Of a stretch of 64,000 nt of DNA, positions 52,710 through 61,343 are shown one piece after another. Position 1 is the stretch's first letter. Every line of letters starts with the position of its first letter. The notes below the pieces were generated by a model. The model did no database searches. It was not told the origin of the DNA and saw nothing but the letters and a program-made list of their open reading frames with translations. This stretch comes from VAXT01 sp963850415 (GTDB taxonomy: Bacteria; Actinomycetota; Thermoleophilia; Gaiellales; Gaiellaceae). The stretch spans positions 620,001 through 684,000 of the forward strand of contig CAWKLE010000002.1 in NCBI GenBank assembly GCA_963850415.1, given 5' to 3'. The position numbers and the translations under genes are program-made.

Positions 52710-54887
52710 CTAGCTGACGACCCGGTCGAGCTGCGCCTCGTCGACGAGCACCCGTCTCGGCTTGGAGCCCTCGTAGCCGGAAATGATGCCGCGCCGCTCG
52801 AGCATGTCGATCAGGCGTCCCGCACGCGTGTAGCCGACGCGCAGACGGCGCTGGAGGAGCGACGTCGAGGCGGTCTGGGCCTGGACGACGACCTCGATCG
52901 CGCGGTCGAGCAGCGGGTCCTCGTCCGGGTCGAACTCCTCGTCCGCGTCGGCCTCCTCGGGCGGCGGCTCGGGAGCCTCGAGCAGCGACGGGTCGAGCTC
53001 CTGCTCGCGCTGGGCGCGGCACTGCTCCACGATCAGCGCGATCTCCTCCTCGCCGACGTAGGCGCCCTGAACGCGCTGCAGGCGCGAGGTGCCGAGCGGC
53101 TTGAAGAGCATGTCGCCCTGGCCGAGGAGGCTCTCGGCGCCGCCCTGGTCGATGATCACGCGCGAGTCCGTCTGGCTGGAGACCGCGAACGCGATCCGCG
53201 ACGGGACGTTCGCCTTGATCATCCCCGTGATCACGTCCACCGACGGGCGCTGCGTGGCGAGCACGAGGTGGATGCCCACGGCGCGCGACTTCTGGGCGAG
53301 GCGGATGATCGCGTCCTCGACTGCCTGCGGGGAGATCATCATCAGGTCGGCGAGCTCGTCGATGACGACGAGCAGGTACGGGAGCTGCTGCTCGCCGCGC
53401 TCGCGGAAGGCGCGGTTCGCCTCCGGCAGGTTGCGCGCGCGGACGACGCTCAGGCGCTCGTAGCGGCGCTCCATCTCGGCGATCACGTTGGCGAGCACGG
53501 CGGTCGCCTCCTTCGGGCTGGAGACGACCGGCGCCAGGAGGTGCGGGATCTGCTCGTAGTAGCTGAGCTCGATCCGCTTCGGGTCGATGAGGATCATCCG
53601 CACCTCGTCGGGGGTCGAGCGGAGCAGCACCGAGGTAAGGATCGTGTTGATGCAGCCGGACTTGCCGGAGCCGGTCGTGCCGGCGATCAGGATGTGCGGC
53701 ATCCGGGCGAGGTCGGTCCAGACGGCGTTTCCGGAGATGTCCTTGCCCAGCCAGACGGCGACGGGGCTCGCGGTCTGCGGGAGGTCGTCGTAGATGTCGC
53801 CGAGCGTGACGAGGTTCGGGGTCAGGTTCGGGACCTCGACGCCGACGGCCTGCTTGCCCGGAATTGGCGCGAGGATGCGGATCTCGGTCGTCGCGAGCGC
53901 GTAGGAGAGGTCGTCCTTGAGCGCGGAGACCTTCGACATCTTCGTGCCCGGGGCGAGCTGGAGCTCGTAGCGGGTGACGCGCGGGCCGACGATCTGGCCG
54001 AGGATCGAGGCCTGGACGCCGAAGTCGGCGAGCGCCTGCACGAGGGCGTGGGCGACCTGGCCGCTCGCTTCGGCCGGCGCGGCGTTGTTCGTGCCGGAGC
54101 TGCGCAGGAGGCTGCGGTCGGGAAGCTTGTAGTCGTCGACCGCGGGAGACGCGTTGAAGAGGCTCTCGTGGTCGGGCTCGGGCGTCTCCTCGGGGCCCGG
54201 CTCGGGGAACGGGATCAGGGGCGCGGGCTCGGCCTGGCCGATCACGTCCGGGTAGTCCGAGGCGGCGTCGACGAGCGGGACCGGCGCGGCGGCATGCGCG
54301 GTGGAGATCAGCTCAGGTGAGATCGGCTCGAGCTGCTCGCGTTGCGGGCGCTCGAGCGGGCGGCGGGCCGCGGTCGCCCCACGGCGGAGCAGCGCGCCCG
54401 CGGATGCCCCGGTCAGCAGGAGCGCGCCGGCGAGGAGACAGAGGACGCCGACGATCGCGACTCCCGTGCCGCCCAGTGCGAAGCCGAGCGCGTCGCCGAG
54501 CGCCGAGCCGAGGTAGCCGCCCTCGCTGCCGAGCGTCAGCAGCAGGCCGAGGGCGAAGACGAACAGTCCCGTCCTGAACGGGCGGACGTCGACGAGGTCG
54601 CTGCGGCCGACCATCAGGCCGCCGACGACGACGAGCGCGAGCGGCAGCACAAAGGCGAGGCCCCCGACGAGAGCCTCGAACGCATCGCCGATCCAGCCGC
54701 CGACGTACCCGCCGTTCCAGCCGGCCCAGAGCACGGCGGCGAGGAACAGCCCGAACGCGACGAGCGCGAGCCCGAGCAGTTCCGGATGCTGGTGGCCCCG
54801 GGGTGTCTTCGTCTTTGCGCGCTTCGCCTTCCTCACGCGCGAGGGCGCGCGAGGCTTGAGCACGCGTTTCGTGCGTCGCCGCGCCAT
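52710..54887 (-). CDS. ftsK: DNA translocase FtsK/SpoIIIE
   Basis: 725-aa septal DNA pump. A basic N-terminus and four transmembrane helices (about residues 32-165), an acidic/proline linker, then the motor: Walker A AGTTGSGKSG and Walker B LLVVIDELADLM, and a C-terminal winged-helix gamma domain (LLQRRLRVGYTRAGRLIDMLE) that reads KOPS-like DNA. I prefer the ATG at 54887 (MARRRTKR); the ATG at 54941 falls inside a repeat element and would add an odd leader. Neither has a Shine-Dalgarno. Confidence 0.95.
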   Translation of the reverse strand: MARRRTKRVLKPRAPSRVRKAKRAKTKTPRGHQHPELLGLALVAFGLFLAAVLWAGWNGGYVGGWIGDAFEALVGGLAFVLPLALVVVGGLMVGRSDLVDVRPFRTGLFVFALGLLLTLGSEGGYLGSALGDALGFALGGTGVAIVGVLCLLAGALLLTGASAGALLRRGATAARRPLERPQREQLEPISPELISTAHAAAPVPLVDAASDYPDVIGQAEPAPLIPFPEPGPEETPEPDHESLFNASPAVDDYKLPDRSLLRSSGTNNAAPAEASGQVAHALVQALADFGVQASILGQIVGPRVTRYELQLAPGTKMSKVSALKDDLSYALATTEIRILAPIPGKQAVGVEVPNLTPNLVTLGDIYDDLPQTASPVAVWLGKDISGNAVWTDLARMPHILIAGTTGSGKSGCINTILTSVLLRSTPDEVRMILIDPKRIELSYYEQIPHLLAPVVSSPKEATAVLANVIAEMERRYERLSVVRARNLPEANRAFRERGEQQLPYLLVVIDELADLMMISPQAVEDAIIRLAQKSRAVGIHLVLATQRPSVDVITGMIKANVPSRIAFAVSSQTDSRVIIDQGGAESLLGQGDMLFKPLGTSRLQRVQGAYVGEEEIALIVEQCRAQREQELDPSLLEAPEPPPEEADADEEFDPDEDPLLDRAIEVVVQAQTASTSLLQRRLRVGYTRAGRLIDMLERRGIISGYEGSKPRRVLVDEAQLDRVVS

Positions 54888-54936
54888 GCGCCGCGTTTCG
54901 ACGTGCGGGGCAGATCCCCTTCGACGCGCCCAACAG

Positions 54937-54958
54937 GACATGTCCCGGGACCTGGTCC
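54937..54958. repeat. 22-nt nested-palindrome repeat, copy upstream of ftsK
   Basis: Identical to 40030-40051 and followed by a similar GGGG-rich tail. It lies between ftsK and the 54970-55524 gene and supplies the spurious ATG at 54941. Confidence 0.7.
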
Positions 54959-54969
54959 CGGGGCGTGGC

Positions 54970-55524
54970 CTAAGCGGCCAGTGCTCTTAGATCTTCGAGG
55001 GCGCCGTTGAGCAGGTTCTCGCGCAGGTCGAAGAGGCCCGCCCAGAGATCGGACGGATCCGGGGCCGAGCGCATCCGAGCCGCGGTCCCGAGGCCCTCGA
55101 GCGCACGCACGAGCACGGCCAGCTCGAGGTAGACCTGCGCGACCCGCACCGGCGACGCATGGACTCCTGCCCGGCTCAGCACCGGCTGCCACTCGACGAG
55201 CTCCGCACGACCGGGCTCCCCGTACCAGGAGCGGCCCTCCGCCTGGTCCGCCTCGAGCTCGAGCAGGTAGCGCCCCAGAGGGCCCTCGAGCCCGGACAAG
55301 GCTGTCTCGGCACGCTCCGCCGCCCGGCGCAGGGCAGCCTCCCGACCCCCGGGCGTCGACGGAGAAGCCTCGCCGCGCGCCCAGCGCTCGAGCAATCGGC
55401 AGAACGCGAGCGCTGAGACCTGGCACGCACGCAGCTGCGCGACCAGCTTCTGGGCGGTCATGCCTTCCGGTGCGTAGTCGACCAAGAGGTCGGCCCAACC
55501 GGGTTCTGCGCGCAAAGTGCTCAT
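54970..55524 (-). CDS. Helical protein of unknown function between rnj and ftsK
   Basis: Not recognised. 184 aa, almost entirely alpha-helical and Leu/Ala/Arg/Glu-rich, with no signal, membrane segment or metal motif. Residues 24-50 (QKLVAQLRACQVSALAFCRLL) and 125-160 look like packing helices. CATAGT lies 6 nt before the ATG, and a GAGG is very close. It is transcribed in the rnj-to-ftsK direction; a conserved gene at this spot is not known to me. Confidence 0.6.
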   Translation of the reverse strand: MSTLRAEPGWADLLVDYAPEGMTAQKLVAQLRACQVSALAFCRLLERWARGEASPSTPGGREAALRRAAERAETALSGLEGPLGRYLLELEADQAEGRSWYGEPGRAELVEWQPVLSRAGVHASPVRVAQVYLELAVLVRALEGLGTAARMRSAPDPSDLWAGLFDLRENLLNGALEDLRALAA

Positions 55525-55541
55525 GACCTCACTATGACGGC

Positions 55542-57182
55542 TCAGACCTCGACGATGACGGGGAGAATCATCGGCCGCCGCTCCGTCCTGTCGTATACGA
55601 GCTGGGCGAGCGAGTCGTGGAGATGCTCCTGGAGCAGCTTGATCTCCGTGATGTCCTGCTCCAGGCAGTCGTCGAGCACCTTGGCCGCCTCGCCCCGCAG
55701 CTCGGCGACGAGCGGCTCGGTCTCCCCGAAGCCGCGCGTGATCAGCTCAGGATCCGGTCCAGGCCCGCTCGCGCCGACCGTGGCGACCACGATCAGGACG
55801 CCGTGCTCGGACAGGTGCCGCCGGTCCCGGAGCGCAACGTCGCGCACGTCCCCCACTCCGAGCCCGTCGACGAACGTCACGCCCGTCTCGATGGTGTCCA
55901 CGATCCGCGGCCCGCTCTCGTCCAGCTCGACGACGCTCCCGTTCTCGGCCAGCACGATCGAGCCCGCCGGCACACCCGAGTCGCGGGCGAGCTGGGCGTG
56001 CGCGGCGAGCATCCGGAACTCGCCGTGGACCGGCATCACGGCCTTCGGGCGGACGAGGCCGAGGATCGTCCGGATCTCCTCCGAGTTGCCGTGGCCGGAC
56101 ACATGGACCGGAGCGATCTCCTGGTGCAGCACCTCGGCGCCGGCCTTCGCGAGCCGGTTGATCGTGTCGTGGACGCGGAGCTCGTTCCCGGGCACCGGCT
56201 TCGCGGACAGGATGACCGTGTCGCCGCGCTCGACGGTGACCGAAGCATGGTCGCGGTACGCGATCCGCGTCAGCGCCGACATCGGCTCGCCCTGGCTGCC
56301 CGTGCAGAGAACCATCGCCTCGTGCGGCGCGAGCTGATCGAGCTGCGGCGGGCGGATGAACGTGTCGTCGGGCGCCTCGAGATACCCGAGGTTGCGCGCA
56401 ATGTTCAGGTTCTTGCGCATCGAGCGGCCGATCACACAGACCTTGCGCCCAGTCTCGACCGCGACGTCGACGGCCTGCTGCATGCGGTGCACGTTCGACG
56501 CGAAGCTGGCGACGAGCACACGTCCCTCGCGCACGGGGATGATCTGCCGGAACGCCTCGCCGACGAGCCGCTCGGAGCCGGTCACGCCGGGACGCTCCGC
56601 GTTCGTCGAGTCGCCGAGCATCAGGTCGACGCCGCGGTTTCCGATCTCCGCCAGCTTGCCGACGTCGGTTCGTAGGCCGTCGACAGGCGTGTGGTCGAGC
56701 TTGTAGTCGCCGGTGTGCACGATCCGCAGGCCGCCCACCTCGAGGACGATCGCGACGGTGTCCGGCACCGAGTGCGCCATGCGCACGAACTCGGCCTTGA
56801 ACGCGCCGATCTCGACCGGAGGCTCTCCGGGCACCGCCTCCTTGAGCTCGGTCGCGTGCAGCAGGCCGTGCTCGTCGAGCTTCGGCTGGAGGAGCCCGAG
56901 CGTCAGCCTCGTGCCCCAGACCTCCGGCACCTTCACCTCGCGCATCAGGTACGGGAGCGCGCCGACGTGATCCTCGTGCGCATGCGTCAGGAGCACGGCA
57001 CGAACGCGCCGCTCGCGCAGATACGAGAAGTCCGGCAGGACGAGATCGACGCCGAGATGCTCGTCCCGGGGGAACGCCAGGCCGGCGTCCACGACCACGA
57101 GCTCCTCGCCCAACTCGTACACCATCATGTTCTTGCCGACCTCGCCGAGGCCGCCCAGCGGGATGATCCGCAGTACAGACAT
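55542..57182 (-). CDS. rnj: Ribonuclease J
   Basis: 546-aa metallo-beta-lactamase/beta-CASP ribonuclease with 5'-3' exo- and endonuclease activity. Zinc motif LTHAHEDHVG near residues 64-73, HTGDYK near 146, the beta-CASP segment, HVSGHGNSEE and a MPVHGEFRML motif, then the C-terminal multimerisation domain. The ATG at 57182 gives the standard opening (MSVLRIIPLGGLGEVGKN) and has GATACT 7 nt upstream; the GTG at 57230 is rejected. It is located between dapA and ftsK, as in other Actinobacteria. Confidence 0.96.
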   Translation of the reverse strand: MSVLRIIPLGGLGEVGKNMMVYELGEELVVVDAGLAFPRDEHLGVDLVLPDFSYLRERRVRAVLLTHAHEDHVGALPYLMREVKVPEVWGTRLTLGLLQPKLDEHGLLHATELKEAVPGEPPVEIGAFKAEFVRMAHSVPDTVAIVLEVGGLRIVHTGDYKLDHTPVDGLRTDVGKLAEIGNRGVDLMLGDSTNAERPGVTGSERLVGEAFRQIIPVREGRVLVASFASNVHRMQQAVDVAVETGRKVCVIGRSMRKNLNIARNLGYLEAPDDTFIRPPQLDQLAPHEAMVLCTGSQGEPMSALTRIAYRDHASVTVERGDTVILSAKPVPGNELRVHDTINRLAKAGAEVLHQEIAPVHVSGHGNSEEIRTILGLVRPKAVMPVHGEFRMLAAHAQLARDSGVPAGSIVLAENGSVVELDESGPRIVDTIETGVTFVDGLGVGDVRDVALRDRRHLSEHGVLIVVATVGASGPGPDPELITRGFGETEPLVAELRGEAAKVLDDCLEQDITEIKLLQEHLHDSLAQLVYDRTERRPMILPVIVEV

Positions 57183-57189
57183 GGCCTGA

Positions 57190-57195
57190 AGTATC
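57190..57195 (-). promoter_or_regulatory. Putative leaderless -10 (GATACT) for rnj
   Basis: Minus-strand GATACT, 7-nt spacer, ATG at 57182. Confidence 0.35.
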
Positions 57196-57433
57196 ACTTG
57201 CGGGCCGCCAAAAGGGTGAGCATGATTCACCCGTCAGAGGGAGGGAGCGGCCGCGGCTGGTCTTCATCCTAAGACGAGCCTCGTCCCCCGAGGCGAGAAG
57301 AATCCGTCGAAGGAGCTCACATTGCTGCGGTATGAATGGCTTCACAGGATCGGGTTGCTGGCGTGTGTGCTGGGCGTTGCGCCCAGCGCAATCAAGTGGC
57401 CCTAAGCAACCACTGCGAACGTTCTAGCTAGCC

Positions 57434-57466
57434 GAGACCGCGTGCCGACAGTCGGCGCGCGGTCTC
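57434..57466 (-). terminator. Strong hairpin at the end of dapA
   Basis: Inverted repeat of about 14-16 bp (one G-T pair) starting at the dapA stop. No clear T run follows on the minus strand. It would separate dapA from rnj. Confidence 0.6.
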
Positions 57467-58350
57467 TAGGCGCGCACGGGAGCGGTCAGCCCGACGCGCT
57501 CGAGCGCAGACCGGACGACCTCGACCTCTTCGTCCGTCGCTTCCACGAGCGGCAGGCGAAGCCCACCGACCTCGTGGCCGAGCAGGTTCAGCGCCGCCTT
57601 GACCGGGACCGGGTTGATCGTCACCCCGAGCGCCTCGACGAGCGGCGCGAGCTCCTCGTCGATCGCGCGCGCGGACTCGACGTCGCCCTCTTTGTAGAAG
57701 CCGATCATCTCCTTCACGCGACCCGGGACGAGGTTCCCATGCACGACGACCCCGCCCACGCCTCCGACCTCGAGGAACGGGTACACGAGGTGGTCGCTGC
57801 CCGCGTACAGGTCGAGGTCGGTCTCGTCGACGATCCTCTGTGCCTGGTCGAGCTCCTCGGTGGCCTGCTTGACTGCTTTCACGGTCGGGATCCCGGCCAG
57901 CTCGATCATCGTCTCCGGCTCGATGTTGACGACGACCCGCTGCGGGATGTTGTAGACGATGATCGGCCTGTCACTGGCCGCGGCGATCGCCTTGAAGTGC
58001 TCGACGATGCCTCGCGGTGACGGCTTGTTGTAGTACGGCGTGACGACGAGGAAGCCGTCGACTCCGAGCTCGTGCGCCTGCTCGGTGAGGTGCACCGAGT
58101 GGGCCGTCGAGTACGTGCCGGTGCTGGCGATGACCGTCGCCCTCTCCCCCACCTCGTCGACGGCGGCGGTCCAGAGCTGGAGCCTCTCCTCGTCAGTCAA
58201 CGTCGGCGACTCGCCGGTCGTCGCAGCGACGACGAGCCCGTCGGCGCCGTTCTCGACGATGTGCCGCGCAAGCGCGCGGAACCGGTCGTAGTCGACGGCG
58301 CCGTCCTTTTCGAACGGCGTCACGATCGCCGTCAGCACTTCGCCTAGCAA
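57466..58350 (-). CDS. dapA: 4-hydroxy-tetrahydrodipicolinate synthase
   Basis: 294-aa TIM-barrel aldolase that condenses pyruvate with aspartate semialdehyde, first step of the diaminopimelate branch. Features: TAIVTPF, TTGESPTLTDEE, VTPYYNKPSP with the proton-relay Tyr, YNIPQR, and the Schiff-base Lys in VKAVKQAT (near residue 161). I place the start at TTG 58350 because TAGACT lies 7 nt upstream and the length then matches the family; the open frame up to 58449 overlaps the lipoprotein gene. Its partner dapB lies just upstream. Confidence 0.95.
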   Translation of the reverse strand: MLGEVLTAIVTPFEKDGAVDYDRFRALARHIVENGADGLVVAATTGESPTLTDEERLQLWTAAVDEVGERATVIASTGTYSTAHSVHLTEQAHELGVDGFLVVTPYYNKPSPRGIVEHFKAIAAASDRPIIVYNIPQRVVVNIEPETMIELAGIPTVKAVKQATEELDQAQRIVDETDLDLYAGSDHLVYPFLEVGGVGGVVVHGNLVPGRVKEMIGFYKEGDVESARAIDEELAPLVEALGVTINPVPVKAALNLLGHEVGGLRLPLVEATDEEVEVVRSALERVGLTAPVRA

Positions 58351-58357
58351 GGCGTCC

Positions 58358-58363
58358 AGTCTA
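58358..58363 (-). promoter_or_regulatory. Putative leaderless -10 (TAGACT) for dapA, reusing a stop codon
   Basis: Minus-strand TAGACT starts with the TAG stop of the 58361-59236 lipoprotein gene and ends 7 nt before the dapA TTG. Confidence 0.45.
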
Positions 58364-59236
58364 CTTCGGCGCTGCCCGGTGGACGCACCGATCGAACTCT
58401 CGACCCGCGTCGCTCTGCGAAGGGTGCACCGGGGGATTGATCTCTCCACATCGCGTCATCCTGATTTCGGACGGCGAGTGGGTTTCCTCCGCAATCACGC
58501 TGTCGTCCTGCCGGAGCTCGAGCTTTCGATAGAGGTCGCGACCGAGATCGAGCATGAAAACGCGGTACTTCGGCCAGCCGGGCACGACGGGCCCCGTGAG
58601 GCCGAAGTCCTCGACCCGGCCGTCGTCGAGCGTGATCCGCAGATCGTCTGCCTGCGAAGCGAGCACGCCACTGAGCAGATAGACGTAGACCCCTTTGCTA
58701 CTCGAGTTCCCGGAGAGGTCAAGGCAGAGGTTCGCGCACCGTGTGCCAGGAACGCATGGCCCCGAAGGCCCGCCACTTCCGCTGTTACCTTGGTCCTGCT
58801 CGTCGGTCTCGACACAGAGCTTGTTGGACTGAGTCCGCCAGACGGCGAGGCGCACACGCGCTTTTGGGCCACGAGCCGGGAGCCGTAGTTGCGCGATCGC
58901 CCGTGGTTCCGTGCCTGTCGCCGGTTGGACCGCCTGCTCGAACATCTGTTGCATCTGGATGGACTTCTCCACCTGGTCCGGCGTAGGCGTGCAGGCGTCG
59001 TTGCTATCGGTCTTCGAGTCGCCGAAACGAAGGCACCAGTGCATGTGGATGCTTGCCGTGGCGGAACTGTCGGGTGGCAGCTTCCAGCCTGCCTCCGGTG
59101 CGGGCTTATCGATCGCCTCGATTGCCGGGGAACCCTGTACGTGCTGAGTATCGGCCTGCTGAGCGCTTTGCGACGAGCCACAGGCTGAAAGGCCGAGGAC
59201 GCAGCAGAGAAGCAGTATGGCTTTCGACGCGTTCAT
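58361..59236 (-). CDS. Predicted lipoprotein in the dap cluster
   Basis: Not recognised. 291 aa with a signal peptide and lipobox (LSAC, acylated Cys at residue 19). The mature protein has many cysteines (WCLRFG, DACTPTP, LCVETD, CVPGTRCANLCLD, RCGEIN), suggesting disulfides, and beta-rich segments. The ATG overlaps the dapB stop (ATGA), so it is co-translated with dapB and separates it from dapA. A cell-envelope role is guessed from the company it keeps only. Confidence 0.65.
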   Translation of the reverse strand: MNASKAILLLCCVLGLSACGSSQSAQQADTQHVQGSPAIEAIDKPAPEAGWKLPPDSSATASIHMHWCLRFGDSKTDSNDACTPTPDQVEKSIQMQQMFEQAVQPATGTEPRAIAQLRLPARGPKARVRLAVWRTQSNKLCVETDEQDQGNSGSGGPSGPCVPGTRCANLCLDLSGNSSSKGVYVYLLSGVLASQADDLRITLDDGRVEDFGLTGPVVPGWPKYRVFMLDLGRDLYRKLELRQDDSVIAEETHSPSEIRMTRCGEINPPVHPSQSDAGREFDRCVHRAAPK

Positions 59237-59838
59237 AACAGGCTCTCGAGCCCAATTGTCAGGCCGGGCTCGAGATCTGACAAGCGCTCGAGGGCGAGCA
59301 GGACGCCGGGGACGTAGGCCTCTCGCGAGAAGGCGTCGTGGCGGATGGTCAGCAACTGGCCCGTTTCGGCGAGAAGCACTTCCTGATGCGCAACGATGCC
59401 CGGGAGCCGGACCGAGTGGATCGGCACGTCGCCGCCCATCGCCTCCGCTGTCGCTTTCGCGGTTCCCGAAGGCGCGTCGACCTTGGTCTCATGGTGCAAC
59501 TCGACGATCTCGGCGCGCGGGATGTGCTTCGACGCCTCGGCCGCGAAGCGCATCATGAGCACGGCTCCGATCGCGAAGTTCGGAGCGTAGAAGACGGGAA
59601 GACCGGCTTCGAGCGCCTTCGCCGCTACCGCGGCCGTCTCCCAGCCCGAGGTGCCGACGATGCACGGGACGCCTGCGTCGAGCGCGCTCTCGATATGCCC
59701 GACGACTGCATCCGGCGCGGTGAAGTCGATCATCGCCTCGGCCGCCTCCAGCTCGACGAGCTCGTGTCCCGCGGCTTCGAGCGCCGGCGCGAGGACAGAG
59801 CCCACTTTCCCGCCGACTCCGAAGAGCTTGACCTTCAC
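59233..59838 (-). CDS. dapB: 4-hydroxy-tetrahydrodipicolinate reductase, compact form
   Basis: 201-aa NAD(P)H-dependent reductase, second step of the diaminopimelate branch. Rossmann loop GVGGKVGS at residues 7-14, IDFTAPDAV near 40, VGTSGW, the APNFAIGAVLMM segment, and the catalytic HHETKVDAPSGTA near residue 128. It is shorter than the usual 240-270 aa because the stretch between the Rossmann loop and the DFT motif is reduced. The GTG at 59838 overlaps the true end of the M16 gene (GTGA). A single open frame fuses it to the M16 peptidase only because the latter is frameshifted. Confidence 0.9.
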   Translation of the reverse strand: MKVKLFGVGGKVGSVLAPALEAAGHELVELEAAEAMIDFTAPDAVVGHIESALDAGVPCIVGTSGWETAAVAAKALEAGLPVFYAPNFAIGAVLMMRFAAEASKHIPRAEIVELHHETKVDAPSGTAKATAEAMGGDVPIHSVRLPGIVAHQEVLLAETGQLLTIRHDAFSREAYVPGVLLALERLSDLEPGLTIGLESLL

Positions 59839-61131
59839 GCCGCTGCGCGGGCGGGCAGCTCCGGCGTGATCCGCCGCACGGCGTCCCGGAACCGCTCCTC
59901 GCTCGGCCCGATCCCCGATGCCGAGAGCTTGTCCGGCGCGAGCAGCACGCCCGGCGAGCTCGGCCACGGCGTCCGGCGTGACCGCGTCGATCTCGGCCGC
60001 GATCCGGTCGATCGACAGGAGCTCCGTGTCCGAGATCAACGACTTCCCGAGTCGGCTCATCCGGTTCGAGGTCGACTCCATCGAGAGCAGGATCCGCCCC
60101 TTCAGGTTCTCCTTGGCCCGCTCGAGCTCGCCGTTTCGGAGCCTGCCCTCGGCGACCTCGTTGATCTGCTCGTTCGCGATCTCCAGGCACTCGCCGAGGT
60201 TCTCGGCGCGCGTGCCCACGTAGAAGCCGATCAGCCCGCTGTCCGTGTACTGGGACGCGAACGTGTAGACGGAATAGGCCATGCCCCGCTTCTCGCGGAT
60301 CTCCTGGAAGAGCCGTGACGAGGCCGACCCGCCCAGCAGCGCGTCGAGCAGGGACGCGGCGAAGCGGCGGCGATCCGAGCGCGCGATCCCGGGGGCGCCG
60401 ATGCACACGTGGTACTGCTCCGTGCGCTTGCGCTGGAAGCGCACGCTCGGGCGCGGCGGCCGTACGAGCGGGCTGCGGAGGCGCGGGCCCTTGCCGGGCG
60501 TCTTCGCCTGCTTGCGCTCCGCCTTCTGGAGGCGCGCGACGAGGTCGTCGTGCTTCAGATTTCCTGCGGCCGCGACCACGACGTTCCCGGCCTGGTACAT
60601 CGTCTGGTGGTACGTCGTCAGCGCGCGCCGGCCGACGGACGAGATCACGTCGGCCGTCCCGATCACCGGTCGCCCGAGCGGGTGGTCGCCGAAGACCGCC
60701 TCGCTCATCAGGTCGTGCACGAGCTCGTGCGGCGTGTCCTCGTACATGGCGATCTCCTCGAGCACGACCTCGCGCTCGGAGTCGAGATCCGCGAAGAGCG
60801 GCGCGTAGACCATGTCGCTCATGACGTCGAGCGCCTTCTCCAGGTGGTGGTCGGCGACGCGCACGTAGACGAGCGTGTGCTCGCGCGAGGTGGCCGCGTT
60901 CAGCTCGCCGCCCAGCGCGTCGAAGATCTCGGCGATGTCCTGCGCCGAGTAGGAGCGCGTGCCCTTGAAGAGCAGGTGCTCGATGAAGTGCGTGATGCCG
61001 GCCCTGGAAGGCGTCTCGTCGCGCGAGCCGGCGCCGATCCAGAACCCGAGGGCGACGGACCGGACGCTCGGGATCCGCTCGGTGATCACGCGCTGCCCGG
61101 AATCGAGCTCGCTGAGGACGTACTTCTGCAC
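59835..61131 (-). pseudogene. M16 zinc peptidase with a frameshift near its C-terminus
   Basis: M16-family (processing-peptidase/PqqL-like) metallopeptidase. The inverted zinc motif HFIEHLLFKG (HxxEH, near residue 48) and the downstream Glu in REVVLEEIAMYED are intact, and the second, catalytically silent half follows. At about 59950-59953 a GGG run appears to carry one extra base: in the shifted frame the remainder reads as a normal M16 end (LLAPDKLSASGIGPSEERF) and stops at 59835, overlapping the dapB GTG. Correcting it gives 431 aa. Sequencing error and real mutation cannot be told apart. Confidence 0.85.
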
Positions 61132-61138
61132 GGCGCGG

Positions 61139-61144
61139 ATCCTA
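61139..61144 (-). promoter_or_regulatory. Putative leaderless -10 (TAGGAT) for the M16 gene
   Basis: Minus-strand TAGGAT, 7-nt spacer, GTG at 61131. This supports a promoter between pnp and the M16 peptidase. Confidence 0.45.
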
Positions 61145-61343
61145 GTTGCCTAGGCGGGATTGGCGTGAAGCCGGTCGCTATACGTGCGGAATGGCACGAC
61201 CGCGCCTGCAAGGAATCAAAACTGGCCGCACGGGGGGTTTCTGGCCGCGAAACGGTTGCCGTGAGAAAACTTGGCTACTCTCAGTTGAAACTGCCCAAAG
61301 ATGTACGAACCTGCTCAAATCGGGTGAGGGAGAGGGGAACCGA

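Noticed and set aside
54888..54941. Start of ftsK at ATG 54941
   Set aside because: That ATG lies inside the 22-nt repeat shared with miaB and adds a non-homologous leader; ATG 54887 begins the basic segment before the membrane helices.
59233..61131. True bifunctional M16-DapB enzyme
   Set aside because: A one-base correction restores separate, canonical ends for both genes.
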